Positions 17,012 to 26,415 are shown, counted from the stretch's first letter. The stretch: 64,000 nucleotides of DNA from LD21 sp963715785 (GCA_963715785.1 OY970276.1:1488001-1552000), one strand, 5' to 3'. The notes: a model not told the origin generated them from the letters alone. Numbers and translations are program-made.

Positions 17012-18466
17012 ATGTTAAAGCAAAGGCTACAGCAAAAATTGCTTCAGAAACTTTCACCGCAGCAGATTCAGATGATAAAGCTGCTGGAAGTTCCTACTTT
17101 GCAGATTGAACAGCGGATAAAAAAGGAACTTGAGGAAAATCCTGCTCTCGAGGAAGGTTCTGAGGAGGAAGAAATCCCGTCTGAACAGGAAGAAGATCAG
17201 TTCGATGATAAGGACAAAGATGAGGAGGAATTCACTCTCGATGATTATATTGAGGAGGATGAAATTCCTGAATACCGGTTACAGACAAAAAACTATAGTA
17301 AGGATGAGGAGAAAAGGAGCGAGATACCATTTTCAGTAGGGTTTTCGTTTCACGAGCATCTCGAATCACAGCTTGGGCTCAGGGATCTGACGGATAAGCA
17401 GAAAATACTCGGGGAATATATTCTGGGAAATATCGACGAAGATGGATATCTGAGGCGCGAACTCGTAAACATTGTGGATGATCTCGCTTTTCTTCAAAAT
17501 GTTGAAACAACTGAACAGGAACTTGAAGAAGTCCTTTACATCATTCAGGATCTTGAACCAGCGGGTGTCGGTGCACGGTCGCTCAGAGAATGTCTTTTGC
17601 TGCAGATAGAAAAGCGTGACAATACTCAGCCTCCGACAAAACTGGCTCATACAATTCTTGATCTGCATTTCGAAGAATTTACAAAGAGACATTACGATAA
17701 GATCATCTCAAGACTCGGAATCACAGAAGATGAACTTAAGGCTGCTATCGATGAGATCCTAAGACTTAATCCCAAGCCGGGAGGCGTTTACAGTGATCCT
17801 TATAATAAAAGCTCACAGCCTATCATTCCTGATTTTATTCTTGAGCTGTCAGAAGATGGCTTTGATCTTCACCTGAATTCGAAAAATCTGCCGGAGCTTA
17901 GATTGAGTTCTGCTTACAGCGAAATGCTTCATTCATACAGCAACGATAAAAGCCAGAAGAAGGAGATGAAGGATGCTGTGCTTTTCGTAAAGCAGAAAAT
18001 TGATTCTGCCAGGTGGTTCATCGATGCTATAAAGCAGAGACAGAACACATTGCTGCTGACAATGAATGCTATACTCGAATACCAGCAGGATTATTTTATT
18101 GATGGCGATGAAACGAAGCTGAAGCCAATGATCCTGAAAGATGTCGCGGAAATGACCGGTCTGGACATTTCAACAATATCCAGGGTGGCAAATAGTAAAT
18201 TCGTTCAGACACACTTCGGCATATTTCCTCTGAAATTTTTCTTTTCGGAAGGACTTCAGACCGACAGCGGAGAAGAGGTTTCGACACGAGAGATAAAAAG
18301 AATCCTGCAGGATTGCATTGAGAATGAACAAAAACGCCGCCCACTGACAGATGAGAGCCTCACCGATATACTTCAGGAGAAAGGTTACCAGATTGCACGC
18401 CGTACGGTAGCAAAATACCGCGAACAATTAAATATACCTGTTGCAAGGCTGAGGAGGGAAATTTAG
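17012..18466 (+). CDS. rpoN: RNA polymerase sigma-54 factor
   Basis: Directs RNA polymerase to -24/-12 promoters and needs an AAA+ activator. It is 484 residues and intact. Region I is glutamine-rich (QRLQQKLLQKLSPQQIQMIK), followed by the acidic linker EEEEIPSEQEEDQFDDKDKD, the core-binding domain and the helix-turn-helix DVAEMTGLDISTISRVANSK. The C-terminal RpoN box reads ARRTVAKYREQ, close to the consensus ARRTVAKYRE. No enhancer-binding partner gene is in the window. It lies 38 nt after asnS and is probably transcribed with it. Confidence 0.96.
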   Translation: MLKQRLQQKLLQKLSPQQIQMIKLLEVPTLQIEQRIKKELEENPALEEGSEEEEIPSEQEEDQFDDKDKDEEEFTLDDYIEEDEIPEYRLQTKNYSKDEEKRSEIPFSVGFSFHEHLESQLGLRDLTDKQKILGEYILGNIDEDGYLRRELVNIVDDLAFLQNVETTEQELEEVLYIIQDLEPAGVGARSLRECLLLQIEKRDNTQPPTKLAHTILDLHFEEFTKRHYDKIISRLGITEDELKAAIDEILRLNPKPGGVYSDPYNKSSQPIIPDFILELSEDGFDLHLNSKNLPELRLSSAYSEMLHSYSNDKSQKKEMKDAVLFVKQKIDSARWFIDAIKQRQNTLLLTMNAILEYQQDYFIDGDETKLKPMILKDVAEMTGLDISTISRVANSKFVQTHFGIFPLKFFFSEGLQTDSGEEVSTREIKRILQDCIENEQKRRPLTDESLTDILQEKGYQIARRTVAKYREQLNIPVARLRREI

Positions 18467-18529
18467 GCGCTGTTACAGGATATTTTAAACAAAGATTGTT
18501 ATTAAAGAATTGAATATTACAACCTCTCA

Positions 18530-19162
18530 ATGGGAACTGACACGCAAAATGAATCTACGGAAATTCTGGCAAGGGCTATAACTGTGCTCTTTCATCCTTT
18601 GCTGATGCCTGTTTATGGATTGGCAATAATCTTTACAGCGCCCACGCTGCTGGGATATCTTCCATTTGACTTGAAGAAACTATTATTTCTTATTTTGCTT
18701 GTCAACAATGTTTTGTTGCCTCTTTCCTTATTACCATTATTCAAGTACAAGAACATAATCACTTCGTGGTCTCTTGATGAAAGAAAAGAAAGGAATATAC
18801 CGCTCATTATAACAACAGCCCTGTACTTTGCAACTTCTTATATAATCTTCAATTTTCCTATACCGATGTTTTTGAAGTCGTTTATCTTTTCTGCGGCTGT
18901 ACTGTCACTCTTGGCTACAGTAATCAATTTCTGGTGGAAGATCTCGCTTCATTCAATTGGCGCAGGAGCTCTGATTGGCCTGGTGCTAGTCCTGTCGCTT
19001 AAAATGCTGGCACCACTTGAATGGTACCTGATTCCCGTGATTATAACCGGAAGTCTTGTTCTCGCATCCAGGTTAAAGCTGAATTTTCATAATCCGCTTC
19101 AGGTATGGGTTGGATTATTTGCCGGCTTCCTGGGACTAACTCTTTTTATGATGCTTTATTAG
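18530..19162 (+). CDS. PAP2-like integral membrane protein
   Basis: 210 residues with about six hydrophobic segments, e.g. LLFLILLVNNVLLPLSLLPL and AAVLSLLATVINFWW. SLHSIGAGALIGLVLVLS recalls the SxxH block of the PAP2 phosphatase superfamily, but the other catalytic motifs are not evident, so lipid phosphatase activity is uncertain. It would sit in the inner membrane. It overlaps the convergent glycosyltransferase gene by 27 bp at the 3' ends. Confidence 0.6.
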   Translation: MGTDTQNESTEILARAITVLFHPLLMPVYGLAIIFTAPTLLGYLPFDLKKLLFLILLVNNVLLPLSLLPLFKYKNIITSWSLDERKERNIPLIITTALYFATSYIIFNFPIPMFLKSFIFSAAVLSLLATVINFWWKISLHSIGAGALIGLVLVLSLKMLAPLEWYLIPVIITGSLVLASRLKLNFHNPLQVWVGLFAGFLGLTLFMMLY

Positions 19163-20245
19163 GAGTTCATTCAGGGCTTCAGTTAAAAGGATACTGCTCT
19201 GTCTGTTCATATCACCTTGCCAGGCATTCTTGCCCGCCGGCAAAGAAATGCCCGATTTGATGGCTCCCTGTGATATAGTAGAAAACCATCCTTTTTCCGA
19301 TAGGTACTCCGCGAGATATTCCTGTTCTGTCTGGCCTGGAGTTGGGATAATGAGTGCAGTGCAATTCAGGCTGACCAGCTCCATAATTGTCGTATAACCC
19401 GATCTTGTGATAATGGATTCACTTCCCTCAATCATTTCTTTCATCCTGAAGTCAGGGAGATGACTATAAAAAGTAAGATTTCCACTCCGGGTAATTTCAC
19501 CGCTCTTTAGCGTATTCCCTTCAAAAAAAATGGTCCCCGGGTCTTTATCTTTCAACAGCCCGACCAGTTTCTGCCTTAGAATTCCGCGTTGCGGCTCAGG
19601 TCCGGAAAGGATAACCGTGTTATGACGGAATTTAGTGATATTTTCTGTAGCCGATTGTCCGGTTCCGTTAAAACGCGACAGGATGCCAATAAACCTGACG
19701 TTGTCAGGAAGTTTAATCCCATGAGATAACCTGCCTGATAAATTAAGATCGCCAGGCAGATCGGGAATAAAGCACAGTGAGTATTTTTTGATTATATATC
19801 TGTGTAATGCCACTCCTGTGAATTCCATGAATCTGAGTGGTTTCGGCAGAGGAATGAGAGGCATATGAGTAATATAGACCGAAGTAACTTTGTGATTCCA
19901 TAACCCAAAACGGTTATCGCTTATGATTATGTCGATCTTGTATTTATCTATAAGCTTTTTTAATTTATGGTGCTCTGCTATTATATGATAAATCAAAACT
20001 GGAACTTTAAAGAGGAGAGACAGGTATTGTGGAAGAAAACGCGAATAGCCGGGTTTAAAGCCCGAGAAGCTGATATACGTCAGACCGGGAAGTTCGCTTC
20101 TGAAAAGTGAAAGATGTTCTTCTCCAGAGGCTATAATAATATTATTATTAAGCTCCCGAAGCCTCCTGGCTAGGGGTATCATCCTGGCTGCATGACCCAG
20201 CCCCCATTCCAGGGGACAGATTAATATATTATGGCCTTTCTTCAA
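19136..20245 (-). CDS. MurG-like glycosyltransferase
   Basis: 369 residues with a GT-B fold of the MurG/family 28 type. The N-terminus is ILICPLEWGLGHAARMIPLA, containing the glycine-rich GHAAR loop. The C-terminal half has SESIITRSGYTTIMELVSL and a following PTPGQTEQEYLAEYL, matching the nucleotide-sugar binding site of family 28. The acceptor and sugar are unknown; it is too divergent to be MurG itself. It sits 2 nt after the radical SAM gene and is probably co-transcribed with it. Confidence 0.72.
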   Translation of the reverse strand: MKKGHNILICPLEWGLGHAARMIPLARRLRELNNNIIIASGEEHLSLFRSELPGLTYISFSGFKPGYSRFLPQYLSLLFKVPVLIYHIIAEHHKLKKLIDKYKIDIIISDNRFGLWNHKVTSVYITHMPLIPLPKPLRFMEFTGVALHRYIIKKYSLCFIPDLPGDLNLSGRLSHGIKLPDNVRFIGILSRFNGTGQSATENITKFRHNTVILSGPEPQRGILRQKLVGLLKDKDPGTIFFEGNTLKSGEITRSGNLTFYSHLPDFRMKEMIEGSESIITRSGYTTIMELVSLNCTALIIPTPGQTEQEYLAEYLSEKGWFSTISQGAIKSGISLPAGKNAWQGDMNRQSSILLTEALNELLIKHHKKS

Positions 20246-20247
20246 TT

Positions 20248-21030
20248 CTAGCCCGACACCTGAGTTGCTATACCCATCGATTCCACCAATGCTGCAATCT
20301 CCTTTAGCTCAGAAAGCGGAACCTTAAATAATGCGTCACCTTCAGGGGTATCCCTTGAAATGGTATAAATCATCACTTCCGAGGGCTTTATCCTTCGTAT
20401 TGCCTCAATCCATGCGCTTATTTCCGCAGAGGTAGTATTATCAACCTGTTTCCCATCATGAGTCCCTCTAAGAAACAGTGTCTGAATTATAACTTTTCCC
20501 TCAAAGCTGCATAGTCCGTTAATAAGGCTTTCAGCCTTGATATCAATACGTGGCTGATTATGTAATTGAATGGTGGAATCAATAGCTGAGTCGAGTTTAA
20601 GGATGTTCTGATCAACTTTTAACAGAGCTGATCTGATCAAAGGATTCGAAATCGTAGTGGCATTGGATAAAACTGCTATTCTGGAACCTGGTGAATATTT
20701 ATCCCTCAATAAAATGCTGTCGTCAATAATTGCGGGGAAATCAGGATGCAGGGTTGGCTCCCCGTTTCCGGCATATGTAATTACATCGGGGCTCTGGTTT
20801 ATAATCTGCAGTGACGAAAGCTTGTTTTCGAGAGCCTGGTATACTTCTTTGCGGGATGGCAAATGATTTAAAGCCTGTTCAATATTGTTAGTCCATCCGC
20901 ATTCACAATAGATGCAATTGAAATTGCAGACCTTCTTTTTTGTGGGAAGTAAATTTATTCCAAGCGAGCTCCCCAGCCGCCTGCTTTTAACCGGCCCGAA
21001 TACTATCTTATCAAACAGGAATGTAGCCAT
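20248..21030 (-). CDS. Radical SAM protein (COG0731-like)
   Basis: 260 residues. The 4Fe-4S cluster motif CX3CX2C appears in KKVCNFNCIYCECGW near residue 35. The opening FGPVKSRRLGSSLGINLLP and the block DVITYAGNGEPTLHPDFP are typical of the small radical SAM family related to wybutosine enzymes, common in bacteria without assigned substrate. Its neighbours do not reveal a role. Confidence 0.78.
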   Translation of the reverse strand: MATFLFDKIVFGPVKSRRLGSSLGINLLPTKKKVCNFNCIYCECGWTNNIEQALNHLPSRKEVYQALENKLSSLQIINQSPDVITYAGNGEPTLHPDFPAIIDDSILLRDKYSPGSRIAVLSNATTISNPLIRSALLKVDQNILKLDSAIDSTIQLHNQPRIDIKAESLINGLCSFEGKVIIQTLFLRGTHDGKQVDNTTSAEISAWIEAIRRIKPSEVMIYTISRDTPEGDALFKVPLSELKEIAALVESMGIATQVSG

Positions 21031-21123
21031 TGTCGTTCACTTTTACCGGGTATAAAATTAACAATATTTGCAGGATATTCTATAAGAATGGCATGATGGG
21101 CCCTCAATAAGGGCTGGCTGAAT

Positions 21124-22296
21124 TTATATAAGCCTGGTGACAAAACTCCCGGGAAGCAGCTTCATGTTTTGAAGATCAACATTCTCAAGAAGCAGAAGTC
21201 CAGGTTTTTTGCCAGGCTCAATTCTCCCAAAGTCTTTCTCCTGAGCAAGTGCTCTGGCTCCATTTAATGTTGCCCATCCCACAAGAGCTTCAAGGGAAAC
21301 CCGGGGAAAACCAGCCTGAAGAGCTTTGAGTTCTGCAAGGATGCTTAAGTTATCATTTGAAGCCAGACTGTCGGTTCCAATCACAATCGCACAATTTTCA
21401 CTGATAAGCAGATCAAGCGGCGGCATTGTTTTTTCAATATAGAAATTTGAATTAGGGCACAGGCACCAGAACAGATTTTCTCTTTCCTTAATTGCCTCTA
21501 TCGTGCCTGCATCGGCAAAGGTGTTGTGAACAAGGATAAGATTTCCTGATCGTGTTACTTCATTCAGAATTGTCTCAGCATGGCTTTTACCCGTTTCGAG
21601 AACTTCAGGCAGCAGTCCGGATCTCCGGTATGATGACATCAGTGGTCCGGTATGGTCTTTAAGAAGTGACTGCTCTCCCGGTGATTCCATAAAGTGGATG
21701 GAAGTTACCTTATTTTCTGAGCTTTCCTTTTTAAGGAGTCTCAAAAGGGTAATTGAAATTGAGTAAACTGAATGAGGGACGAGTGAAAAGGGGAGTTCCA
21801 TATCCCTGGCCATATTTGCAACCTGCTTTATCTCATCCATCCGCCTATCTGCCTTAGAAGGATCTACGCCAAAAACCTCAAGAAGATTAATATACCGTAC
21901 AGCACTTTTCTTTTTTACCTCAAACGACTCTGAGGTGTTGCACACATCGGCACACAATACAATACCTTCTCTAAACATATAAAGATCAGCATCCTGAATT
22001 GACGACTGCCTTTCTTTAATGCGCTCCCTGGTACTCTGTATCTCTTCAATAAAAGTGGCGAGACCTGTTCCTTTTGCTGTTTGTCCTTTCATATGTGAGA
22101 GCTCAAGATGGCAATGACAATTGACAAACCCGGGAATTATAATTCCATTGTAAAATTCAACAGAATGCTTTTCTTTCAGATCTCCTGAAGTATCTTCAAC
22201 ACTTAGAATCGTACCGTCATCTGAAGTGTTTATTACAGCTCTTTTAAGCGGGGGGCCGGAGTTGGTAATTATGTATTGAGCTGCAAAGCGTTTCAT
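21124..22296 (-). CDS. Amidohydrolase (chlorohydrolase/aminohydrolase family)
   Basis: 390 residues of the metal-dependent TIM-barrel hydrolase superfamily. NCHCHLELSHMKG carries the HxH metal ligands, SIHFMESPGE a later His, and IVIGTDSLASNDNLS the terminal Asp. A composite beta-domain flanks the barrel, ending RIEPGKKPGLLLLENVD. Relatives deaminate nucleosides or aminofutalosine; I cannot choose a substrate. The start overlaps the stop of the DUF4296 gene by 4 nt, so they are translationally coupled. Confidence 0.75.
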   Translation of the reverse strand: MKRFAAQYIITNSGPPLKRAVINTSDDGTILSVEDTSGDLKEKHSVEFYNGIIIPGFVNCHCHLELSHMKGQTAKGTGLATFIEEIQSTRERIKERQSSIQDADLYMFREGIVLCADVCNTSESFEVKKKSAVRYINLLEVFGVDPSKADRRMDEIKQVANMARDMELPFSLVPHSVYSISITLLRLLKKESSENKVTSIHFMESPGEQSLLKDHTGPLMSSYRRSGLLPEVLETGKSHAETILNEVTRSGNLILVHNTFADAGTIEAIKERENLFWCLCPNSNFYIEKTMPPLDLLISENCAIVIGTDSLASNDNLSILAELKALQAGFPRVSLEALVGWATLNGARALAQEKDFGRIEPGKKPGLLLLENVDLQNMKLLPGSFVTRLI

Positions 22297-23066
22297 ACAG
22301 CCATTAAAGTGAATCTGATGAGGATGTTATCTATTAGTATATGCCTTTCAGGACCCGATGGATTAGTATTCCTTTCAAGTAGGCAGCCTTTCACATGCCG
22401 GATTTCATTTGCAGGAACAATAAAGACTATCGAGTAAGAGTGCGGCTGGCCATCTTTCAGATATCCGGCAGAAGTGTAATATTTTCTTTTCCCGGTGTCA
22501 GAGCTATCGGCCGGCGTCGAATATGCAATTGCTCTGGGATTTACCGACTGATCATCGGGAAAGAGCGTGACTGAATATGTAAGGGTATAGAATCCTGGTC
22601 TGTAAAAGATTGTGTCAAACACCGGATATTCAATGCCAGAGACAGAGGGGATCGCATAATATTCTTTGCCCTGCCATAAGTTAGCGAGCCTTTGCTGAAT
22701 CATGGCTTCATCTTTATCCACCCGGGATTCCATTCTGCTTAATATTCCAAGAACCTCATCATATATTTTATTAAGTTTTTTCGGGTCATCCAAAAAATAA
22801 TACTTCATGGTTTTGTCCATGTTTTCCTTTGTATAACCATGTTTTTCAATTATCTGATAATATGATGTTATAGAATCCATGGAAGATGCCCAGGAATTGA
22901 CACTGGGCAGGGTAAGAAGTCCGTCTGCGAGATGAATATCGGTCAGGATGGAAACAAGCTCCTTTTCCGGGATAAGATTTTTTTTATCCAGTTTATTCTT
23001 CCTGTTTGTACAGGCTACCGTTATTACTGAAACCGAAATCAATATGAAAAAAATAACCCTTGCCAT
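22293..23066 (-). CDS. DUF4296 lipoprotein
   Basis: 257 residues with a lipoprotein signal ending at VITVAC (Cys19). The region LIPEKELVSILTDIHLADGLL followed by SYYQIIEKHGYTKENMDKTM is the DUF4296 domain as I recall it. The C-terminal half is beta-rich and unassigned. It is probably anchored in the outer membrane or facing the periplasm. Function is unknown. It lies in a run with a LolC-like permease 74 nt upstream, which fits lipoprotein handling but does not prove it. Confidence 0.7.
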   Translation of the reverse strand: MARVIFFILISVSVITVACTNRKNKLDKKNLIPEKELVSILTDIHLADGLLTLPSVNSWASSMDSITSYYQIIEKHGYTKENMDKTMKYYFLDDPKKLNKIYDEVLGILSRMESRVDKDEAMIQQRLANLWQGKEYYAIPSVSGIEYPVFDTIFYRPGFYTLTYSVTLFPDDQSVNPRAIAYSTPADSSDTGKRKYYTSAGYLKDGQPHSYSIVFIVPANEIRHVKGCLLERNTNPSGPERHILIDNILIRFTLMAV

Positions 23067-23140
23067 ACTATTTTATTTTTAGGATCATTTGCATCCTGCT
23101 TAAATAATTCAGTACCGGGAGCAAATATAATACTTGAGCA

Positions 23141-24364
23141 TCAAACATCCTTATTCAGGTATTTTTTTGTAAGAAACCGTACAGGGTACCATGCTGCCCA
23201 GTAGCCTATCAATAGGACAGTTGAAGGAACAATGATAAAGTCCTTCAGTTTGAGCACCACCGGGTACGAGTCCATAATAAGTGATTGGCTGTTCAGCTTT
23301 ACGAATCCGTAAGTCTGCTGCAGCCAGCATATGAAAAAGCCGAGAATAATTCCCGAGACAGCTCCGATAATGGAGATCAGCCAGCCTTCAAAGATGAAGA
23401 TTTTCCGGATTAGTGTGTTGTTGGCTCCAAGGCTTTTTAAAATCTCTATGTCTCTTTCTTTCTCTATAATAAGCATTGTAAGCGAACCTATGATATTGAA
23501 TGAAGCAATGATTAATATAAGTGTAAGAATGAAGAAGATAGCAAGTCTTTCGGATCGCATGACTTTATAAAATATTTCCTGTTGTTGATAGCGGTTCCTT
23601 ACCAAAAAGCCTTTACCATATATTTTTTTGATATCTCTCTGTACAGCAGCCGGATTAGCATGCTCCTTGAATCTGATCTCAATTGTACTCACACCCTTGT
23701 CAGTTTCTGTGAGCTCACGGGCAAAATCAATCGGAATATAAACATATTTGGAATCATATTCTTTTTCGACTTCAAAGATCCCGGAAGGGAATATAAACTT
23801 CTCAATTAATGAGTTTTCCGCACTAAGGCTGGTGCTGCCCGTTTTTTTCGGGAAAATTATTTCCAGCGGAGTGATAAAATTGACCCTTATCCCAAGATAT
23901 TGGGCCACTCCAATGCCAGGCACAGCATACGGACGTCCTTTATCACTTTTTAGCATAAATTGACCCTCCCACATGGAGCTGTCGATATTTGAAACCATGG
24001 CATAGTTGTCATCGACACCCTTAATAGTGGCTATGTATTGTCTTGAGCCATATTTTAGCAGGGCATTGTCCTCAATTGTAAGTGAATAGCAGCATAATCC
24101 GTCAACTTTTGCAAGTCGCTTCAAACGAGCAGTGTCGGGAATGAATGTTTTACCAACAGCAGCAGTTATTTTAATATCAGGGTCAAATGTATTGAATATC
24201 GAGCTGACCATTGTTTCAAGACCGTTAAACACGGAAAGAATTATTATCAGCGCCATAGTTCCAACGGTCACTCCCGCAACTGAAACAGCAGAAATGACAT
24301 TGATGGCATTCCTGGATTTCTTTGCGAAGAGATACCTTTTTGCTATGTACAAGGAGAGTTTCAC
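23141..24364 (-). CDS. LolC/LolE-type ABC transporter permease
   Basis: 407 residues with one N-terminal membrane helix (VSVAGVTVGTMALIIILSVF), a large periplasmic domain and three C-terminal helices, the MacB/LolCE topology. Such permeases pull mature lipoproteins from the inner membrane for LolA. The start is GTG at 24364, forming a TAGTG one-nt overlap with the upstream methyltransferase stop. No LolD-type ATPase is adjacent. Confidence 0.82.
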   Translation of the reverse strand: MKLSLYIAKRYLFAKKSRNAINVISAVSVAGVTVGTMALIIILSVFNGLETMVSSIFNTFDPDIKITAAVGKTFIPDTARLKRLAKVDGLCCYSLTIEDNALLKYGSRQYIATIKGVDDNYAMVSNIDSSMWEGQFMLKSDKGRPYAVPGIGVAQYLGIRVNFITPLEIIFPKKTGSTSLSAENSLIEKFIFPSGIFEVEKEYDSKYVYIPIDFARELTETDKGVSTIEIRFKEHANPAAVQRDIKKIYGKGFLVRNRYQQQEIFYKVMRSERLAIFFILTLILIIASFNIIGSLTMLIIEKERDIEILKSLGANNTLIRKIFIFEGWLISIIGAVSGIILGFFICWLQQTYGFVKLNSQSLIMDSYPVVLKLKDFIIVPSTVLLIGYWAAWYPVRFLTKKYLNKDV

Positions 24365-25179
24365 TATTCCTGCTTTCGGGCGGTAACGAGTAATCCGGTA
24401 CCTGTTTTATGAGTTTGAGAGAGATCAAAAATGTTAAGAATAATCGAAACGGGGAAAAATACCAGGTAATAAAACGGAAGAACCAGGAAGAAAACATATG
24501 AGACATTCAGCATCTTAATGGGGTATTTCATTGATAACCGCCATGAAATATTTCCGGGTTTACCATAAGTATATCCAGCTTCTATATTTATGAAGCCAGC
24601 ATGCGCGAGCTTCCTTTTAATGTCATCGATGCTATACCCGTCTCTTACATGTTCATCAATAAATGATTCTTCATTTTCTCCATGCACATCGGAGCCTCCC
24701 TTATCGGAAGGAGTTGATATTAGCAATATTCCGCCATTTCGCAGAGACGTGTAAAAATTTTTAAAAACCAGGGTGTCTTGCTCAATATGCTCCATTACAT
24801 CTACTGAAAGTATGATATCAAAAGACTCCTGTTCGTTTAATGCAGTAAGATCTTCAGTTAGGAATGATACACGATCTGAGAGACCTGTTCTTTTAAAGAA
24901 AGCATTACAGTCATTAATTTGCTCCGTATTGATATCTATAGCCCTGATCTTCCATTTTCTGTTCATCCTGCTCATGCGCCAGGTATATTGTCCAAAACCC
25001 GATCCTGCATCCAGTACAGATGCTTGTAAGGGAAATTCCCCCGCAATTTTTCGAAGCGCTTTTTTAACATGCCAGGTGCGCAGCAACAGGAGGTCAAGCA
25101 GAAAATAAAGAGTTTTTCTCAGGAAAGGTGATCCGGAGAAGAATCTGCCTAGAGATCTTTTAATGGGCTCGTACTTCAT
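24364..25179 (-). CDS. Class I SAM-dependent methyltransferase
   Basis: 271 residues. The SAM-binding glycine motif is SVLDAGSGFGQYTWR, with the acidic residue in IRAIDINTEQ, and FDIILSVDVMEHIEQD is the post-II motif of Methyltransf_11-like enzymes. The C-terminus carries a hydrophobic stretch (VSYVFFLVLPFYYLVFFPVS) suggesting membrane association, and hence a lipid or quinone-like substrate, but this is speculative. It lies 5 nt after rbfA. Confidence 0.72.
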   Translation of the reverse strand: MKYEPIKRSLGRFFSGSPFLRKTLYFLLDLLLLRTWHVKKALRKIAGEFPLQASVLDAGSGFGQYTWRMSRMNRKWKIRAIDINTEQINDCNAFFKRTGLSDRVSFLTEDLTALNEQESFDIILSVDVMEHIEQDTLVFKNFYTSLRNGGILLISTPSDKGGSDVHGENEESFIDEHVRDGYSIDDIKRKLAHAGFINIEAGYTYGKPGNISWRLSMKYPIKMLNVSYVFFLVLPFYYLVFFPVSIILNIFDLSQTHKTGTGLLVTARKQE

Positions 25180-25184
25180 ATTTG

Positions 25185-25523
25185 TCAGGATTTCAGCAGC
25201 TTGTCTATTTTATCTATGTAGTCAAGACTGTCATCTATGTGGAATGCCAGATCCGGAACAATGCGAAGCTGAGTCCTTACTTTCTGCCCCAGATCAAATC
25301 TTATTTTAGAACTGTGTTCTTCGATAGACTTGAGGATATCATCCTGGTTCGTAGCAGGGAAGATGCTTAGATAAACCTTCGCAAATGACAGGTCAGGACT
25401 GACTCTGACCCTTGTTATTGATACCAGCTTACCGTGAGCGAATTCATTTCCTCTTTTAAGAAAGATGTCGGCCAGCTCTTTCTGTATTAAGCGTGATACT
25501 TTTTTCTGTCTTGTCGATTCCAT
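25185..25523 (-). CDS. rbfA: Ribosome-binding factor A
   Basis: Small KH-fold protein (112 residues) needed for 16S rRNA 5' maturation of the 30S subunit. MESTRQKKVSRLIQKELADI is the typical N-terminus, and SPDLSFAKVYLSIFP is the family core. I choose ATG 25523; an open frame reaching 25649 would translate into the tandem repeats and is not conserved-looking. The promoter just upstream uses the first repeat unit for its -33 box. Confidence 0.92.
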   Translation of the reverse strand: MESTRQKKVSRLIQKELADIFLKRGNEFAHGKLVSITRVRVSPDLSFAKVYLSIFPATNQDDILKSIEEHSSKIRFDLGQKVRTQLRIVPDLAFHIDDSLDYIDKIDKLLKS

Positions 25524-25544
25524 GGCCTTTTTTATATTAAATGG

Positions 25545-25575
25545 CAAAGGTAATAAAAAAGGCTCAATGGCACAA
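25545..25575 (-). promoter_or_regulatory. Promoter of the rbfA operon, -33 inside repeat unit 1
   Basis: On the minus strand TTG (25575-25573), a 20-bp spacer and TACCTTTG (25552-25545) make a Bacteroidota promoter 21 nt before the rbfA ATG. The -33 TTG and most of the spacer lie in the first copy of the tandem repeat. Confidence 0.65.
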
Positions 25576-26404
25576 CGGCACAAGGGTGCAACGATACTGT
25601 ATAACGACCCGGGGCGTAAGGTTAAAATAATCAATTTTCCTTTGTGCATTTAAGCCTTTGCGCCTTTGTGCCTTTAAGCCTTTGCGCCTTTGCGCCTTTG
25701 CGTCTTTTGGCTCAATGGCACAACGGCACAAGGGTGCAACGATACTGTATAACGACCCGGGGCGTAAGGTTAAAATAATCAATTTTCCTTTGTGCCTTTA
25801 AGCCTTTGCACCTTTGCGTCTTTTGGCTCAATGGCACAACGGCACAAGGGTGCAACGGTACTGTATCACGACCCGGGGCGAAAGATTAAAATAATCAATT
25901 TTCCTTTGTGCCTTTAAGCCTTTGCGCCTTTGCGTCTTTTGGCTCAATGGCACAACGGCACAAGGGTGCAACGGTACTGTATAACGACCCGGGGCATAAG
26001 ATTAAAATAATCAATTTTCCTTTGTGCCTTTAAGCCTTTGCGCCTTTGCGTCTTTTGGCTCAATGGCACAACGGCACAAGGGTGCAACGATACTGTATCA
26101 CGACCCGGGGCGTAAGGTTAAAATAATCAATTTTCCTTTGTGCCTTTAAGCCTTTGCACCTTTGCGTCTTTTGGCTCAATGGCACAACGGCACAAGGGTG
26201 CAACGATACTGTATAACGACCCGGGGCGTAAGGTTAAAATAATCAATTTTCCTTTGTGCCTTTAAGCCTTTGCACCTTTGCGTCTTTTGGCTCAATGGCA
26301 CAACGGCACAAGGGTGCAACGGTACTGTATCACGACCCGGGGCGAAAGATTAAAATAATCAATTTTCCTTTGTGCCTTTAAGCCTTTGCGCCTTTGCGCC
26401 TTTT
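25561..26404. repeat. Seven-copy 116-bp tandem repeat array
   Basis: Units begin with GGCTCAATGGCACAACGG at 25561, 25709, 25825, 25941, 26057, 26173 and 26289. The period is exactly 116 bp except for unit 1, which is 148 bp owing to an extra CCTTTGCGCC-type run. Units differ at only about five sites (A/G before TACTG, A/C in TATAAC, CGT/CGA/CAT after GGGG, GG/GA before TTAAAA, CA/CG in the tail), so identity is roughly 95% or higher. Each unit holds an ATACTGTAT dyad, a CCCGGGG core, an A/T stretch AAAATAATCAATTTT and several CTTTG boxes. GGCACAAGG near its start is complementary to CCTTTGTGCC near its end. It fills the gap between divergent rbfA and trpS. There are no spacers, so it is not CRISPR. 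Confidence 0.95.
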
Positions 26405-26415
26405 TATTAGCTTTG
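26385..26415 (+). promoter_or_regulatory. Promoter of trpS, -33 inside repeat unit 7
   Basis: TTTG (26385-26388), an exact 19-bp spacer and TAGCTTTG (26408-26415) match the full Bacteroidota consensus. The -33 box is one of the CTTTG boxes of the last repeat unit, while the -10 lies in unique sequence. The trpS ATG is 24 nt further on. Confidence 0.75.

Noticed and set aside
21100..21114. Possible terminator GCCCT/AGGGC between the radical SAM and amidohydrolase genes
   Set aside because: Only a 5-bp stem with no T-tract; too weak to annotate.
25524..25782. Open frames reading from the repeat array into rbfA
   Set aside because: They translate repeat DNA and lie upstream of the rbfA -10 element; the family N-terminus begins at ATG 25523.
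25561..26404. Possible CRISPR array
   Set aside because: The whole 116-bp unit repeats head to tail with no variable spacers, and no cas gene is nearby.
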